From Candidatus Peribacteraceae bacterium (lineage in GTDB: Bacteria; Patescibacteriota; Gracilibacteria; Peribacterales; Peribacteraceae), in assembly GCA_018061945.1 (NCBI GenBank), contig JAGOTD010000003.1:1498-65497 (forward strand): DNA of 64,000 nt. Reading direction: 5' to 3'. Below the pieces are notes generated by a model that saw only the letters and a program-made list of their open reading frames with translations, searched no databases and was not told the origin of the DNA. A program made the position numbers and the translations under genes. Below are positions 8,819 through 18,182 of the stretch, one piece after another (positions within the stretch are counted from its first letter, which is position 1; the number at the start of each line of letters is the position of its first letter).

Positions 8819-10216
8819 ATGGATGTATCGTCCCACTCCGATCGGCAATTTTTTGATACGCTCGCTCCCAGGCGTGCGCAAGATGTCCGCAGGCATCGCG
8901 TGTATTACGCCGATCGTCTCAAGTGGCTCAAGCGTTTTATCCGTCATGATGCTTCGATCATCGAACTGGGCTGTGGTACCGGCGCCACTCTTGCTCATTT
9001 GCCGCACGCACGCAAAACCGGCATCGATTTTTCGCCGGCGATGATCGAGCTTGCCCGCAGCCACGACAAAACGAGTGAGTATTTTGTGGATGATATTCAG
9101 TCTCTCCATTATGCAAAAACATACGACTACGTTCTGCTGTTGGATACCGTCAACTTTTTAACTGATGTACAGTTGGCTTTTCGTCAGATCCGCGAAAAAT
9201 TGTGTCACTCGGGCACGCATCTCATCATCACTCATTATAATTTTCTGTGGCAGCCGCTATTTTTGATTGCCGAAAAACTGGGCTGGAAAACTAAATTCCC
9301 CGAACAAAACTGGCTGTCGCGAAACGATATTCGTAACTTGCTGCAGATGACCGGCTTCGATGTTATCGAATATGGTGAACGCTTACTCTTCCCGCTTTCG
9401 ATTCCACTCCTATCTAGGTTTTGTAACAAGTATCTCATCAGTCTTCCGTTCTTTCGAGCCTTCGCCCTCGTGAAATATGTTGTGGCACGGCCACTTCCAA
9501 CGGAAAGAATTGAGCAATCAGTCACGATTGTCTCCGCTGTCCGCAACGAAAAAGGCAATATCAGTCAGATTGTCTCGGCCATGCCAAGTATTGGCACGGC
9601 AACCGAACTCATTTTTATCGAGGGACATTCCGTCGATGGCACGTGGGAAGAAATCGAGCGCGTGATTGCGGAGTACAAAGGCCCCGTTACGGTGCGGGGT
9701 ATGAAGCAGACGGGCACCGGCAAAGCAAATGCGCTGCACTGCGGGCTTTTGGCTTCCACCAACGACATCATTATTGTCTACGATGGCGATTACACGGTGC
9801 ATCCATCGGAACTGCCGAAAATGTACGATGTTCTGGCCGACGGCAAAGCCGAATTTGTGAATGCTTCGCGTCTTGTATATCCGATGGAACAAGGATCTAT
9901 GCGCATTCTCAATTTGTTTGGCAACAAAATGTTCAGTGTGCTGTTTAGCTGGCTTTTTTCGCAGAAATTGGTCGATGTGCTGTCGCCGCTCAAAGCTTTC
10001 TCGCGCTTTCATTATCAGTACATGACCAGTCGCCGCGATCCGTTTGGCGACTTCGATCTCTTTCTGGGCGGAGCAGAGCAGCAGCTAAAAATGATGGAAG
10101 TGCCGGTCCATTACCTGGCCCGCAGTTATGGCACCACGAAAATTCGTCGCTTTCATCATGGCTGGCTGCTGCTATGCATGTGTCTGTTTGGCGCCAAGCG
10201 CATCAAGTGGATTTAA
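8819..10216 (+). CDS. fused methyltransferase - GT2 glycosyltransferase
   Basis: A 465-residue two-domain protein. Residues 1-215 are a SAM methyltransferase ([15 protein letters not shown], then [13 protein letters not shown]). Residues 235-465 are a GT2 domain with [14 protein letters not shown], a glycine-rich [10 protein letters not shown] and [11 protein letters not shown], where DGD is the metal-binding DxD-like motif. The two domains are joined without a stop in one continuous frame. The combination suggests that one polypeptide both transfers and methylates a sugar, or modifies a lipid carrier. The ATG at 8819 is chosen as the first in front of a plausible helix; the earlier frame reads into the divergent gene's promoter. 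The 3' end overlaps the convergent gmd gene by four bases. Confidence 0.8.
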   Translation: MDVSSHSDRQFFDTLAPRRAQDVRRHRVYYADRLKWLKRFIRHDASIIELGCGTGATLAHLPHARKTGIDFSPAMIELARSHDKTSEYFVDDIQSLHYAKTYDYVLLLDTVNFLTDVQLAFRQIREKLCHSGTHLIITHYNFLWQPLFLIAEKLGWKTKFPEQNWLSRNDIRNLLQMTGFDVIEYGERLLFPLSIPLLSRFCNKYLISLPFFRAFALVKYVVARPLPTERIEQSVTIVSAVRNEKGNISQIVSAMPSIGTATELIFIEGHSVDGTWEEIERVIAEYKGPVTVRGMKQTGTGKANALHCGLLASTNDIIIVYDGDYTVHPSELPKMYDVLADGKAEFVNASRLVYPMEQGSMRILNLFGNKMFSVLFSWLFSQKLVDVLSPLKAFSRFHYQYMTSRRDPFGDFDLFLGGAEQQLKMMEVPVHYLARSYGTTKIRRFHHGWLLLCMCLFGAKRIKWI

Positions 10217-11238
10217 AGAGAAATGCCGAGCGCTTTGCAGTCGGCGATCATCATCATAGACGCCAGCTCATCAACCGTCGTCTTGGCTTTCCAGCCGAGC
10301 TGACGCGCTGCTTTGGATGGATCGCCCAGCAGTAAATCCACTTCGGCTGGACGGTAGTAGCGCGGATCAATCCCGACAATTACTTTGCCTGTTTTTTTGT
10401 CGCGATACACTTCATTTTCGCCTTTCCCCTCGATGTCATACTGAAAGCCTGCTTGCTTGAGACAGATTTCCAGAAAATGACGCACAGTCGTCTTGCTGCC
10501 GGTTGCTAAAATATAATCTTCGGCTGTTGGCTGCTGCAGCATCAACCACATACCTTCCACATATTCTTTGGCATACCCCCAGTCGCGCTGTGCTTCCAGG
10601 TTTCCAAGTAAGAGTTTGTCCTGCTTGCCGGCGAGAATGCGCGCCAGGCTGAGTGTGATTTTGCGGGTAACGAAGTTTTCGCCGCGGCGTGGCGATTCAT
10701 GGTTAAACAAAATACCGTTCACTGCATACATGCCGTAACTTTCGCGGTAGTTACGCGTAAAATAAAATGCGTACGCTTTAGCGCAAGCATACGGACTGCG
10801 CGGGTAAAATGGCGTATCTTCGGTTTGTGGTGTTTGCAGTACTTTTCCGTACAGCTCGCTGCTGCTGGCTTGGTAGAAGCGGGCATTGCTCCCACTCGAA
10901 CGCAGTGCTTCCAGTAAACGTGTGGTACCAAGGCCGGTCACTTGTCCGGTGTATTCGGGAATATCGAAGCTGACAGCCACGTGCGACTGTGCCGCAAGGT
11001 TATAGATTTCATCGGGCTTCACCGTCAAAATAACGTGTAGCAAGGAATTGGAATCACCCAGATCGCCGTAGTGGAGATGCAGGTTTTTATGCGCGTCTGT
11101 CAGATGGTCGATCCGCCCGCGATTGAAGGTGGATGCGCGACGCACCAGTCCGTGAACTTCGTAGCCTTTATCCAACAGAAACTCAGCCAGGTACGATCCG
11201 TCCTGTCCGGTAATGCCTGTAATGAGTGCTTTCTTCAT
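10213..11238 (-). CDS. gmd: GDP-mannose 4,6-dehydratase
   Basis: A 341-residue extended SDR. The start [20 protein letters not shown] carries the G-x-x-G-x-x-G NAD loop in its Gmd form, [14 protein letters not shown] is the family signature, and [26 protein letters not shown] holds the Y-x-x-x-K catalytic pair, followed by [16 protein letters not shown]. It converts GDP-mannose to GDP-4-keto-6-deoxymannose, precursor of fucose, perosamine, rhamnose and colitose. It lies 16 bases downstream of the PLP-enzyme gene on the same strand, probably as an operon, which points to a 3,6-dideoxy or amino sugar. A TATCAT box sits only four bases before the ATG. The longer frame upstream is not needed. Confidence 0.95.
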   Translation of the reverse strand: MKKALITGITGQDGSYLAEFLLDKGYEVHGLVRRASTFNRGRIDHLTDAHKNLHLHYGDLGDSNSLLHVILTVKPDEIYNLAAQSHVAVSFDIPEYTGQVTGLGTTRLLEALRSSGSNARFYQASSSELYGKVLQTPQTEDTPFYPRSPYACAKAYAFYFTRNYRESYGMYAVNGILFNHESPRRGENFVTRKITLSLARILAGKQDKLLLGNLEAQRDWGYAKEYVEGMWLMLQQPTAEDYILATGSKTTVRHFLEICLKQAGFQYDIEGKGENEVYRDKKTGKVIVGIDPRYYRPAEVDLLLGDPSKAARQLGWKAKTTVDELASMMMIADCKALGISL

Positions 11239-11254
11239 GAGAATGATAGGAGAG

Positions 11255-12463
11255 TTACGAAAGAGTGCGAGACGAGAAAAAATCCGCAAAGACGTTTGTG
11301 ATGTAATCGAGATCCGATGCGCGTAGTCCCTGATGACAGCCGATGTAAAAACCATGTGTATTGACCCAATCAGCAACCGGGAAATCCGTCTGCACGATAT
11401 TCATAGGTGCGTAGACAGGTTGATTGATGAGCGGGAGCATATCGCGTGTTTCGACATTCCACTGCTCTAGATGCTCCACCAAATCGGATTTACTAAACGA
11501 CGCATCTTTTTTGATGACGATCGGGAACATCATGAATGCATGTTCTTGCAGGGCAGCGTCGAAGCGGGGGAGTTGGAGCCACTTGCTAAACTGCGCCAGT
11601 TTTGTTTGCAGGGCAGCAGCATTTTGTTGTCTGGCAGACAGAATGGTTGGCAGGCGCTCGAGCTGGCCAAGACCGATTGCGGCTTCCATTTCGGTTGCGC
11701 GGAAGCTAAAGCCACGTCGGATAAACCGGAAACGTCGCTTAATGACCTGCTTAAACTGCGCACCATCAATATCCTTATCATCATCAATCGATACATAAAT
11801 ACTGTCGCGCCCGTGGTTGGCGATGCTGCGTAGAATTTCGGCGTAGCGCGGATCACTCGTGACAGCCAGTCCGCCAACGCCGGTGACAATCAAGTGCGCA
11901 ACGTACGTAGAAAAACAGCTGATGTCGCCAAAAGAGCCGGCCTTCTTGCCTTTGTACGTTACCCCCATTGTTTCGCAGCTATCCTCGATAATCCGCAGAT
12001 TATGTTTCTTGGCGATCGCCAGAATAGGGTCCATGTCGGCAATGAGTCCAAACAAATGCACGACCATAATGCAGCGCGTTTTCGGCGTGATGGCTTTCTC
12101 TAATTGGGTCGGGTCCAGATTATAGGTAGTAGCGTCGCAATCCACAAATACAGGTTTCAAATTGTGATCCAGCACCACGTTGGCCGTTGCCACAAAGGTG
12201 AGTGCGGGGACAATTACTTCATCGCCATCCTGCCAATTGCCGGTTTCCTTGAGGCAGGCGACCGCAATAGAGAGCGCGCTGGTGCCGCTGTTTACAAACA
12301 CACTGAATTTGGAGTCGTGAGCTACAGCAAACTGGTGCTCGAACTTGCGACTGAACGGCCCATACGATAAACGACTGCTCGAAAGCACTTCCATCACATT
12401 GGCCTTTTCCTTCTCGCTTAAGTCGAGTGTGCCAACGCCTAGTTGTTGCAACGCTTTTTCCAT
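11255..12463 (-). CDS. DegT/RfbH-like PLP enzyme, probable sugar 3-dehydratase
   Basis: A 402-residue fold type I PLP protein of the DegT/DnrJ/EryC1/StrS family (NSGTSAL phosphate site near 58-63, [21 protein letters not shown]). Aminotransferases of the family hold PLP on a Lys inside S-F-x-x-x-K-x-x-x-x-G-x-G-G. Here the segment is [14 protein letters not shown], so His190 occupies the Lys position. A His there is the hallmark of ColD and RfbH (E1), which remove the C3 hydroxyl instead of adding an amine, and EDSCETMG also matches RfbH better than aminotransferases. Together with gmd next door, the product could be GDP-4-keto-3,6-dideoxymannose. TACACT ends six bases before the ATG. Confidence 0.8.
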   Translation of the reverse strand: MEKALQQLGVGTLDLSEKEKANVMEVLSSSRLSYGPFSRKFEHQFAVAHDSKFSVFVNSGTSALSIAVACLKETGNWQDGDEVIVPALTFVATANVVLDHNLKPVFVDCDATTYNLDPTQLEKAITPKTRCIMVVHLFGLIADMDPILAIAKKHNLRIIEDSCETMGVTYKGKKAGSFGDISCFSTYVAHLIVTGVGGLAVTSDPRYAEILRSIANHGRDSIYVSIDDDKDIDGAQFKQVIKRRFRFIRRGFSFRATEMEAAIGLGQLERLPTILSARQQNAAALQTKLAQFSKWLQLPRFDAALQEHAFMMFPIVIKKDASFSKSDLVEHLEQWNVETRDMLPLINQPVYAPMNIVQTDFPVADWVNTHGFYIGCHQGLRASDLDYITNVFADFFSSRTLS

Positions 12464-12514
12464 GGCGAAAGTGTAGTGGATTCTCCGGCGGAGGAAAAGT
12501 CGCTGTCTTTCATA

Positions 12515-13261
12515 TTAGACTGCTGTTTGCTGCATCGATTTTTTCTTCTCTTCGTACTGCCAACGAATGCGCAAAACAGACATAAACGCTTCGCGGATTT
12601 CGTGCCAACCTAAATTGGAAATACCGCGGCGGCGATTGATGAATACCGTCGGTACTTCGCCAATCTTCATACCCTTCAAATGCAATTGATACGCCACTTC
12701 GGAAAGCACCACGTAGCCTTTTGAGTCAATTCGATCCATTTCCAGCGCATCGATTGCTTTGCGTGTGTAACAGCGAAAGCCGTTGGTGTAGTCGGTAATG
12801 GGAATACCAAGTACCAGGCGAGCGTACTGGTTGGCAAACCGGCTGAAGATCGTGCGCTTAATGCCCCATTCTTCGATCCGGCTGCTTGGCAAGTAGCGCG
12901 AGCCGAGCACCATGTCGTAGTGGGGAATGGCATCCAGAAAGCGTTGGATTTCGGTCGGCTCATGGGAAAAGTCGCTATCCATTTCGAAAATCAAATCCAC
13001 ATTCTGCTGCATCGCGAGTTTGAATCCTTCCAGTACGGCCGATCCGCGGCCTCCTTTGCCTTGGCGTTCGAGCAGTTGCACACGGCTGCCGTGCACTGCC
13101 TGCGCATCCTTTACTTTTTGACCGGTTCCATCGGGCGACGCATCATCTACAATCAGGATGGTCATGGTCGGATACAACTCACACAGCCGATCAATCAACT
13201 GGCGGATATTTTGCGCCTCGTTAAACGTCGGAATGACTGTCAGGAGAGTAGGTTGATCCAT
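12515..13261 (-). CDS. polyprenol-phosphate mannosyltransferase (DPM1-like GT2)
   Basis: A 248-residue soluble GT2 enzyme: TVIPTFNEAQNI, ILIVDDASPDGTG, FEMDSDFSHEP with the DSD metal site, GSRYLPSSRIEEWGIKR and ITDYTNGFRCYTR. These are the signatures of dolichol/polyprenol monophosphomannose synthase. It charges polyprenyl phosphate with a sugar on the cytoplasmic face, which supplies the GT-C enzymes encoded around it. The protein has no C-terminal membrane helices. TATACT at 13269-13274 lies seven bases before the ATG, and the oppositely oriented gene at 13342 has its own TATACT 55 bases away. Confidence 0.9.
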   Translation of the reverse strand: MDQPTLLTVIPTFNEAQNIRQLIDRLCELYPTMTILIVDDASPDGTGQKVKDAQAVHGSRVQLLERQGKGGRGSAVLEGFKLAMQQNVDLIFEMDSDFSHEPTEIQRFLDAIPHYDMVLGSRYLPSSRIEEWGIKRTIFSRFANQYARLVLGIPITDYTNGFRCYTRKAIDALEMDRIDSKGYVVLSEVAYQLHLKGMKIGEVPTVFINRRRGISNLGWHEIREAFMSVLRIRWQYEEKKKSMQQTAV

Positions 13262-13268
13262 CGGTTTC

Positions 13269-13335
13269 AGTATACGCAGGCCTGTTTGGTTTACGAAAGT
13301 GAATGTTGTCAGTTGTTTTGCACTCTGGCTATACT
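13269..13335. promoter_or_regulatory. divergent pair of leaderless promoters
   Basis: Two TATACT hexamers face outward: minus strand at 13269-13274 (seven bases before the GT2 ATG) and plus strand at 13330-13335 (six bases before the ATG at 13342). The intervening 55 bases are all that is available for both -35 regions. Confidence 0.65.
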
Positions 13336-13341
13336 CCAGTA

Positions 13342-15300
13342 ATGCTAGCGGGGATTGCAATCGGCTTTGTCTACGCTGCTATTTTGTTTTGGGTTGGTTT
13401 TGCAGTCGCCGTCTATCTTCTGCATCTGCGCTCTCCACTGGCAATTGCCGGCACAACTCTCTGTTTTGGCAATGCGGCTTTTCTGGTTTTAGCTAACGGA
13501 CTGGGCTACATTTTGCCGCTTCGCATGGCTGTTATCGTGACATTGATACTACTTGCGATTCTGGCAGCTGGATTACAGTTTTTCTCGCGCACTCCTCAAC
13601 ATTCAATCGATCGTCTCGATCGTCGCTATGTTTTCGGCTACGGCTTCATTCTGGTTTTATGCGGACTTGTAAATGCGCGATTTGTGGGCAGCGATCCGTG
13701 GTCGTGGCAGCATTTTCCGCTGGCGGCTACCATCGCCGCCGGCAATTTTCCGGTGATGACACCCATTAATCCCGCGCAGCATTTGGCGTATCACTACGCG
13801 CCGGCATTTTTGGCAGGTACGTTCCGTCTTCTTACCGGACTTCCTCTTTCCATCGAATTTCTGTTTCAGCCGTTTATCGGTGGAGCGGGTGTTCTGCTCT
13901 TTACCGGCGCACTGGTTCGCCGGCTTACTAAGTCTGATCGCACGGCATTGGTTGCAGCTGTACTGGCTCTTATGGGAACGGGTTGGGTGTGGATGGGTGG
14001 TCTATTTGCTTTTTTGCAAACCGGTGTCAGTGGACTTTCTCATCCGTTCGCTTTTCTGGGCACCATGGTTGGGAGCGGCATTACAACCTCACTTCTCAAT
14101 TTCCTTGGCCATCGTTCGACGGCTCTTGGTTTTCCGCTCGTGTATGCACTGCTGTATTTCTTCAGCTTGATCGGTGGTAAAAAATCGGTTCGTCAGCAGG
14201 GGAGCTTGATTATAGTGTGCTTCGTGCTCGCGCTCGCTCTTACGCTCACGATGGAAATTGCGTTCGTCACTGTACCGTTCGCTCTCGGCTTGTACATCGC
14301 TTTGCTATGGTGCGGGTCATCCGAGGATCGAATGACGGGTCATCGTTTGTTTGTAGCATCGTTACTTGTTTTTCTGCCGGCCAGTTTGATTGCTTTGGTT
14401 CATGGCGGGGTTTTGAGTGGCGTTCTCTCGGATCATAGTGACAGCGCATTCCTGCTTCGTCCCAGTCTGTCTGTTACCTATACATCGCTTGGCGAGCATG
14501 TGTCGTTTTTCAGTTGGCATTTTCTGCGTGATTTCGGTTTGCCGCTTCTACTTCTGCCGTTTGCATGGGTGTATTTTTGGAAGCGCCATAGTCGCTCCTC
14601 CTTCTTTCTCTGCCTTTGCGCACTTGCCTCTGTGCATCTGATTATTCCGTTTCTCGTCCAATACACACTTATTCCCGGTGAAATGCATCGACTCTTCTAT
14701 ACGACATCAACTATTGGATCACTGCTCGCGGGCGTGCTGTTGATGCAAACGTTTGTGGTGTCCAAGCACCGTTTTGTACGCATCAGCGGCTGGATTCTGA
14801 TTGCCAGCATGCTCGTTTCCAGCAGTATTTATTTTTGTTTGCGCCTTACTATTCCAACAATGCGCTTGGAGACAGCGCCGATTTTTGCGGGTCTGCCGCC
14901 AGTAACGGCGAGTCAGCAGCGACTGTACAATTGGGTATCGACACACACTACGCTTTCGGATTGGTTCTACGTGCGGAATCTGACTGTGGATTTTCACGAT
15001 GTATCCCAAGAAGAAGCGCAGATGCGCGATCGCGTTTTGTTTACGACGTACACCGGTCGCTACACCATTGGTCCGATTATTTTCTGGTCGTACGATTCGC
15101 AGTGGCTCGACACAGTTTTAGTTGCCGAAAAAACATGTTCTGCAGATGCCATGAAAACGCTAGGTGTGCGCTACTTGCTGGTAGAAACAGCCGATCGTGC
15201 GGTGTGGTTTGATGCTCACTGCGACAGCGCAAAATGGATCAGTCGATACGATGATCCGTCGATTGCGCCAAATTATCCGCGCGTGTACGAATTGCGATAG
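13342..15300 (+). CDS. large multi-spanning membrane protein, GT-C-like
   Basis: A 652-residue protein with many hydrophobic helices. The first external loop reads FVGSDPWSWQHFPLAATIAAG, followed by PINPAQHLAYHYAPAFLAG, an arrangement similar to the acidic loop plus aromatic Y-H-Y stretch of GT-C or DUF2298-like proteins. About 130 C-terminal residues are soluble (SQQRLYNWVSTHTTLSDWFYVRN onward), as in several other proteins of this locus. I do not recognise a precise family. The ATG at 13342 is set by the TATACT six bases upstream. Its stop is followed after one base by the convergent oxidoreductase gene. Confidence 0.65.
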   Translation: MLAGIAIGFVYAAILFWVGFAVAVYLLHLRSPLAIAGTTLCFGNAAFLVLANGLGYILPLRMAVIVTLILLAILAAGLQFFSRTPQHSIDRLDRRYVFGYGFILVLCGLVNARFVGSDPWSWQHFPLAATIAAGNFPVMTPINPAQHLAYHYAPAFLAGTFRLLTGLPLSIEFLFQPFIGGAGVLLFTGALVRRLTKSDRTALVAAVLALMGTGWVWMGGLFAFLQTGVSGLSHPFAFLGTMVGSGITTSLLNFLGHRSTALGFPLVYALLYFFSLIGGKKSVRQQGSLIIVCFVLALALTLTMEIAFVTVPFALGLYIALLWCGSSEDRMTGHRLFVASLLVFLPASLIALVHGGVLSGVLSDHSDSAFLLRPSLSVTYTSLGEHVSFFSWHFLRDFGLPLLLLPFAWVYFWKRHSRSSFFLCLCALASVHLIIPFLVQYTLIPGEMHRLFYTTSTIGSLLAGVLLMQTFVVSKHRFVRISGWILIASMLVSSSIYFCLRLTIPTMRLETAPIFAGLPPVTASQQRLYNWVSTHTTLSDWFYVRNLTVDFHDVSQEEAQMRDRVLFTTYTGRYTIGPIIFWSYDSQWLDTVLVAEKTCSADAMKTLGVRYLLVETADRAVWFDAHCDSAKWISRYDDPSIAPNYPRVYELR

Positions 15301-15301
15301 G

Positions 15302-16891
15302 CTAGCATGTTGCGAGCACTTCTGTCCCGATGCGATTGGCATTGGCCATCAGCGTCAGCGTGTGTGGTTTGGCAGGTAGTGCGCGAAAGACCGAGCTATC
15401 GGCTACATACACATTGTTCGTATCATTCAGCTTTCCGTTGCTATCGGTTCGCAGTTCGCCAGTTCCGTTGCAGGCAATAGTACCGCCGTAGTGACTGGTG
15501 GATGCTTCGGGCAGGAGCAAAGTTTTAACAGGCAGTAAGCCGATTTTTCTCATAGCTCGATGCTGACGCCGAAGGCTTGTGCGTCTGGCTGATTGCTCGT
15601 CACGGGAGACGGTCATACGGATCAGCGTATGCGCAAGTGGATGATCAGTTTGCTGGATTGATAACGTGTTGGCATCTGATACGAAGCCTGGAAAACGAAT
15701 ATCAGCAATCACGAGTGCGGGCGACAGTGCGGCAAGAATTCGCAGTGCAGACGGCGCAGCCAGCGGCACCGACGATAGCAAGCGAAATAGCAGCAGTGAG
15801 CGATAGCTATACAGCTGAGTGCAGCTTTGCTCAAAATCGTCGCGGGTTACTTCATCACGAATGATCAATTGGCAAAGGCTCGATCGTTTTTTTGGGCCAG
15901 GATTTCCGAGGCTTGCCGGATGAAAGCAGGCGCTTAAGACATGCGGTTTGCCGACAAATGGAATCTCTGTGTTGTACAGATTGCGACTGAGGAGTGTTAG
16001 GCGAGCGGAGCCGACTGCACCTGCAGCTAGTATTAATCGTTTGGCAGTGAACGAGAGTGCTTTTGATGGGTGGTCTTTTTCGATCGCATCGACAATAACT
16101 TCGTTACTTTCTTCCCGAAATTTTGTAACCACGTAGCCAGGCTTGTAGCTAAAATTCGAGTGTGTCGATAATTCTTTCACGCTCATTTGCGGACGATACA
16201 CACTCCCGCCGGCATCGGACCAATACTCCATATCGTTTTCCGTTGATGCCTGCCTCGTCCCCAGTGGCTCAGTCAAAATGGCTGAATGTGGCTGCGTCAC
16301 GAGCATCTGTTTTTTCGTGAGCCAATCCTTTTTGCTCACCGTTTTTTTTAGAATCAACTGCGCATGCAAATCGGGAGTAAGTGGAGGCTGCACGCCGCTT
16401 CGGCTTTGCGGGCCGGAAATGCCGATACGTTTGGTGATGATATCGTAGTGCTTCTCTATAGCAGCCGGATCCATTCCCATTGTCTGGAGTTCATGTGGTT
16501 CGAGGTACGCACATGCAGCGCCCCACACCGCACCAAGTCCGCCGAGTGCCAGGCTTTGAATAACCTGTGCGTTTTGTAGCGAAAGTGGAAGCAGTTTTTC
16601 TGCATCTTGTACTGCGTAGGCGCGATTGCCACTGATCTGTCCGCCACCCAACCCACCTTGCAAGCCGCCGAGTGGAATGCCCGAAAAATCATCACCGACA
16701 AACCAGCGATATTGATCACTGTGTGTGCGCCTAACGTCTTCAAAATTCTCGATTGGAGCGGACGCCATGCTCTCGGGTGGTGTGTTGCCGCCATCAATCA
16801 TCCACACAGTTTTACCGGCTTCGACGAGCGGATAGGCGCTATGTACGGCCGCGGGCCCGCTGCCAATAATGATAATGTCACAGTCCGGCAT
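15302..16891 (-). CDS. GMC-type FAD-dependent oxidoreductase
   Basis: A 529-residue flavoprotein. MPDCDIIIIGSGPAAVHSAY is the dinucleotide fold, GGLQGGLGGGQISGNR and LGGLGAVWGAACAYL are substrate/FAD-proximal glycine-rich segments, and the C-terminus has SHYGGTIACNGTG then NNVYVADSSVFRALPAKPHTLTLMANANRI, the GMC C-terminal His/Asn region. GMC enzymes oxidise alcohols. In glycan loci they may oxidise a sugar hydroxyl to a ketone before reductive modification. The ATG lies inside the last codons of the upstream SDR gene (14-base overlap), so translation is probably coupled and the two enzymes may act in sequence. Confidence 0.75.
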   Translation of the reverse strand: MPDCDIIIIGSGPAAVHSAYPLVEAGKTVWMIDGGNTPPESMASAPIENFEDVRRTHSDQYRWFVGDDFSGIPLGGLQGGLGGGQISGNRAYAVQDAEKLLPLSLQNAQVIQSLALGGLGAVWGAACAYLEPHELQTMGMDPAAIEKHYDIITKRIGISGPQSRSGVQPPLTPDLHAQLILKKTVSKKDWLTKKQMLVTQPHSAILTEPLGTRQASTENDMEYWSDAGGSVYRPQMSVKELSTHSNFSYKPGYVVTKFREESNEVIVDAIEKDHPSKALSFTAKRLILAAGAVGSARLTLLSRNLYNTEIPFVGKPHVLSACFHPASLGNPGPKKRSSLCQLIIRDEVTRDDFEQSCTQLYSYRSLLLFRLLSSVPLAAPSALRILAALSPALVIADIRFPGFVSDANTLSIQQTDHPLAHTLIRMTVSRDEQSARRTSLRRQHRAMRKIGLLPVKTLLLPEASTSHYGGTIACNGTGELRTDSNGKLNDTNNVYVADSSVFRALPAKPHTLTLMANANRIGTEVLATC

Positions 16892-18182
16892 TGCGTACGA
16901 ACGAAGGTGACAGACTGCGTAGGAATCCAATGAAAGTTGAGATAATGGCTTTGATGGTCGTATTGATGCAGATCGAGATAATCTGCACGATCGATTTTTG
17001 CGTGGGAAGAAACCAATCAGCTGATACTGGATCACATTCAAGTAGCGCAGCGGCAATCAGGATTTTTTGCTGGAAGTGACAGTGCGGGTGTCGCAAGCGT
17101 GTCCAACTGTCGAGCGCACTCAGACGCGATGGTTTTTGTACGAATGATTCATCCAGTGGATTGGCAGTCTCCAGTTTGTGCGCAGACAGGGCAATGAGAA
17201 AACGATCAATGAGTAGACTCGATGGTTCAAATGCTTGGTCGAACGACCGACCGATGTAGCGTAAGAGGACGGTGGCTTCGGCTCGTTTGGCGCGTTCTTT
17301 TCGCATCAGCCCAATATCCTGTAAGCCTTGTGTGAGAGTTCGCGGCTCAATGCCGGTGATCTGCAAAATCGGATCAGGATTCATCGGCACATTTTCCGCA
17401 GCCCCCAGAACATTGCTGCGGGTGAGTGGAGGTTTTGGCATCCAACGCGTTACAAAGGCGAGCAATATACAAAGCCAAATAGGTAGATGGAGTTTGTGCT
17501 TCTGTAGTCCTCGTAGTGTCAGCACCGCATCGACTAATTGATTGAACGTCCACGGCTCGCGCCCACCAACATCGAATGATTGGCCGATAATCTGTGGCTT
17601 CTCAATACACCCTACAATTACGGCTGCTGCATCCTCTACGTGGATCGGGTGATACGCCGCCTCGCCGTTTCCAATGACAGGTACAATGGGCAAGCTCGTG
17701 AAAGCAAACAAGCTCTGGAAAATGCCTGATTGATCATCACTATAAACAACGCTTGGCAGCAGTGTGACGGTTGGAATACCGCTGCTCATTATTATGTGAT
17801 CAGCCGCGGCTTTGGTGGAAGCGTAGATTCCCTTCTTGCTTAGTCGTACCGACTGGGTGGAGATGTTGATGATCGATGCGATCCCATTGGCTTTGCAGGC
17901 AGCAACCAGATTCTTCGCGCCATCAATATTGATTGCTTGGCTGTCCTTTTCATCCGACTTACGGGCTGCCAAATGAATAACAGTGGTCGCACCGGTTAGT
18001 GCTTTCGTGAGGGCGTTACCGTCGCGCATATCGGCTAGGCGATACTCCAGGTTGGTGCGAGGAGTATCTATTGGCAGTGTGCGTACAATCGCAATTACTC
18101 GAAAATCGGCGTTCAGCAATTGCTTCACCACTGCCGTGCCGATCATTCCGTTGCTGCCTGTAACGGCAATGGTTTGCGTCAT
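16878..18182 (-). CDS. NAD(P)-dependent epimerase/dehydratase with C-terminal extension
   Basis: A 434-residue protein. Residues 1-270 form an atypical SDR: TQTIAVTGSNGMIGTAVVKQL, VIHLAARKSD, and Y-A-S-T-K as the Y-x-x-x-K pair. About 165 further residues (from roughly 271) follow that are not part of SDRs, including a hydrophobic segment LPIWLCILLAFVT near the junction and a Cys/His-containing stretch (RHPHCHFQQK). The ATG overlaps the upstream methyltransferase stop as ATGA, and the gene in turn overlaps the GMC gene by 14 bases. The three form one tight operon, probably a sugar oxidation, reduction and methylation module. The extension could be a redox-partner or membrane-anchoring domain; I do not recognise it. 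Confidence 0.75.
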   Translation of the reverse strand: MTQTIAVTGSNGMIGTAVVKQLLNADFRVIAIVRTLPIDTPRTNLEYRLADMRDGNALTKALTGATTVIHLAARKSDEKDSQAINIDGAKNLVAACKANGIASIINISTQSVRLSKKGIYASTKAAADHIIMSSGIPTVTLLPSVVYSDDQSGIFQSLFAFTSLPIVPVIGNGEAAYHPIHVEDAAAVIVGCIEKPQIIGQSFDVGGREPWTFNQLVDAVLTLRGLQKHKLHLPIWLCILLAFVTRWMPKPPLTRSNVLGAAENVPMNPDPILQITGIEPRTLTQGLQDIGLMRKERAKRAEATVLLRYIGRSFDQAFEPSSLLIDRFLIALSAHKLETANPLDESFVQKPSRLSALDSWTRLRHPHCHFQQKILIAAALLECDPVSADWFLPTQKSIVQIISICINTTIKAIISTFIGFLRSLSPSFVRNAGL

